Origin: Hyphomicrobiaceae bacterium
GTDB lineage: Bacteria > Pseudomonadota > Alphaproteobacteria > Rhizobiales > Hyphomicrobiaceae
NCBI GenBank assembly: GCA_020442225.1
Contig: JAGRKR010000134.1
Span: forward strand, 1-14,060
Direction of reading: 5' to 3'
Length of the DNA: 14,060 bases
In this document: piece after piece, positions 13,014 to 14,060 of the stretch
Layout of the letters: every line of letters begins with the position of its first letter
Position numbering within the stretch: the stretch's first letter is position 1
Notes under the pieces: generated by a model
The model's database searches: none
The model's input: only the letters and a program-made list of their open reading frames with translations
What the model was told of the DNA's origin: nothing
Program-made: the position numbers and the translations under genes

Positions 13014-14060
13014 CGGATCCGCAAATCGCCATCCTGATGCTGGGGCTCTTCATCTTCGTCATTCTGCTCGGGTTCCCCATCGCCTTCACGCTCATGGCCA
13101 TGGCGGTCATGTTCGGCTACTACGCGTATTACGATCCCACGCGTATGCAGACGATCTTCGACAACCGGATATTCGATCTGCTGGTCAACCAGACGTACTC
13201 GGTGATGTCGAGCGACGTGCTGACGGCCGTGCCGTTGTTTCTCTTCATGGGATACATCGTCGAACGCGCGAACATCGTCGATCGGCTCTTCACGACCCTG
13301 CAGGTCACGGCCAAGCGCGTGCCGGGCTCCATGGCCGTGGCGGCGCTCGCCACCTGCGCGCTGTTCGCGACTGCCACCGGCATCGTCGGCGCCGTCGTCA
13401 CGCTCATGGGTCTGCTCGCGTTCCCGCAGATGCTCAAGGCGCGCTACGACACCTCTTTTGCGGCCGGTGTGATCTGCGCCGGCGGCTGCCTCGGCATTCT
13501 CATCCCGCCGAGCATCATGCTCATCGTCTACGCCGCCACCGCCAATGTCTCCGTGGTGAAGCTCTACGCCGGCGCCTTCCTGCCGGGGTTCCTGCTCGCC
13601 GGCCTGTACATGCTCTACGTGATCGGCCGCTCGTTCCTCAATCCATCCATCGCGCCGAAGCCGCGGGACGACGAGATGCCGGATATTTCCGGCGGCAAGC
13701 TGCTGCTGCTGCTGCTCACGTCATTCGTGCCGCTGGCCGTTCTCATCCTGGCTGTGCTCGGAGCGATCCTGTTCGGCCTGGCGACACCGTCGGAGGCGGC
13801 GGCGGTCGGCTCGCTCGGCGGCATCCTGCTCGCTGCCGTCTATCGCTCCTTGACCTGGCAGCGGCTCAAGGAGTCGGTCTATCTCACGGTGCGCACGTCG
13901 GCGATGGTGTGCTGGCTGTTCGTGGGCTCGTGGACGTTCTCCTCGGTCTTCTCCTATCTCGGCGGCGAGCAGCTCGTGAAGGAGTTCGTGCTCGGGCTCA
14001 ACCTGTCGCCGATCGCCTTCCTGATCCTGACGCAGATCATCATCTTCCTGCTCGGCTGGC
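13010..14060 (+). CDS. dctM: TRAP transporter large permease subunit DctM, 3' truncated by the window
   Basis: The frame from ATG 13010 stays open to the window end and gives about 350 residues; the family is about 425-450 long, so the C-terminus is missing. It is a multi-pass inner-membrane protein. Marker segments are the N-terminal GFPIAFTLMAMAVMFGYYA, ATATGIVGAVVTLMGLLAFP (about 120-140), GCLGILIPPSIMLIVYAATA (about 158-177) with the conserved IPPS, and LATPSEAAAVGS (about 264-275). DctM is the ion-coupled, usually Na+-driven, translocation subunit. A run of six leucines (five consecutive CTG codons, then CTC) starts the membrane segment near residue 232. The ATGA overlap with dctQ couples their translation. 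It completes the TRAP system whose receptor is at 11152. Confidence 0.94.
   Translation, partial: MTDPQIAILMLGLFIFVILLGFPIAFTLMAMAVMFGYYAYYDPTRMQTIFDNRIFDLLVNQTYSVMSSDVLTAVPLFLFMGYIVERANIVDRLFTTLQVTAKRVPGSMAVAALATCALFATATGIVGAVVTLMGLLAFPQMLKARYDTSFAAGVICAGGCLGILIPPSIMLIVYAATANVSVVKLYAGAFLPGFLLAGLYMLYVIGRSFLNPSIAPKPRDDEMPDISGGKLLLLLLTSFVPLAVLILAVLGAILFGLATPSEAAAVGSLGGILLAAVYRSLTWQRLKESVYLTVRTSAMVCWLFVGSWTFSSVFSYLGGEQLVKEFVLGLNLSPIAFLILTQIIIFLLGW

Noticed and set aside
13699..13717. Run of CTG codons in dctM as a repeat element
   Set aside because: It simply encodes a leucine-rich start of a membrane segment in a gene that prefers CTG. It is too short to call a functional repeat.

Overview
This is a GC-rich window of about 14 kb with strong G/C bias at third codon positions and tight gene packing. 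Gene families and style (TRAP transporter, GntR/FCD regulator, serine-glyoxylate-type aminotransferase, valine catabolism genes) suggest an alphaproteobacterium, probably a member of Hyphomicrobiales; the exact taxon cannot be read from the sequence. I see no mobile elements, phage genes, CRISPR array, tRNA or rRNA.

Region 1 (1-2526, plus strand) is the distal part of a valine/isobutyrate catabolism operon: the C-terminal part of an acyl-CoA dehydrogenase (isobutyryl-CoA dehydrogenase type), a 3-hydroxyisobutyryl-CoA hydrolase and a 3-hydroxyisobutyrate dehydrogenase. These are consecutive steps of one pathway. The operon ends at a hairpin that also covers the stop codon of a possible small gene on the minus strand (2546-2746).

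Region 2 (2968-3636, plus) is a single L-2-haloacid-dehalogenase-like HAD hydrolase with the full set of family catalytic residues. It converges on region 3.

Region 3 (3656-6886, minus) is a three-gene operon read from 6886 downwards: a class V aminotransferase of the serine-glyoxylate type, a crotonase-fold protein that lacks both usual catalytic glutamates, and a class III (CaiB/BaiF) CoA-transferase.

Region 4 (7163-14060, plus) diverges from region 3 across a 276-bp spacer. It holds a 1009-residue FAD plus Fe-S D-2-hydroxyacid dehydrogenase (YdiJ/GlcD-GlcF type), a GntR/FCD regulator overlapping it by ATGA, and a DctP-DctQ-DctM TRAP transporter whose binding protein carries a Tat signal and resembles 2-oxoacid/lactate receptors. 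DctM runs off the window.

Regions 2 to 4 together look like a regulated uptake and catabolism locus for a small 2-substituted carboxylic acid. One coherent but unproven reading is: TRAP import of a 2-halo- or 2-hydroxyacid, dehalogenation to a D-2-hydroxyacid, oxidation to the 2-oxoacid (for example glycolate to glyoxylate) and transamination. The CoA-transferase/crotonase branch remains unexplained. The spacers of region 4 contain shared tandem-repeat motifs, competing hairpins ahead of dctP and a 12-bp hairpin between dctP and dctQ, which may control expression.
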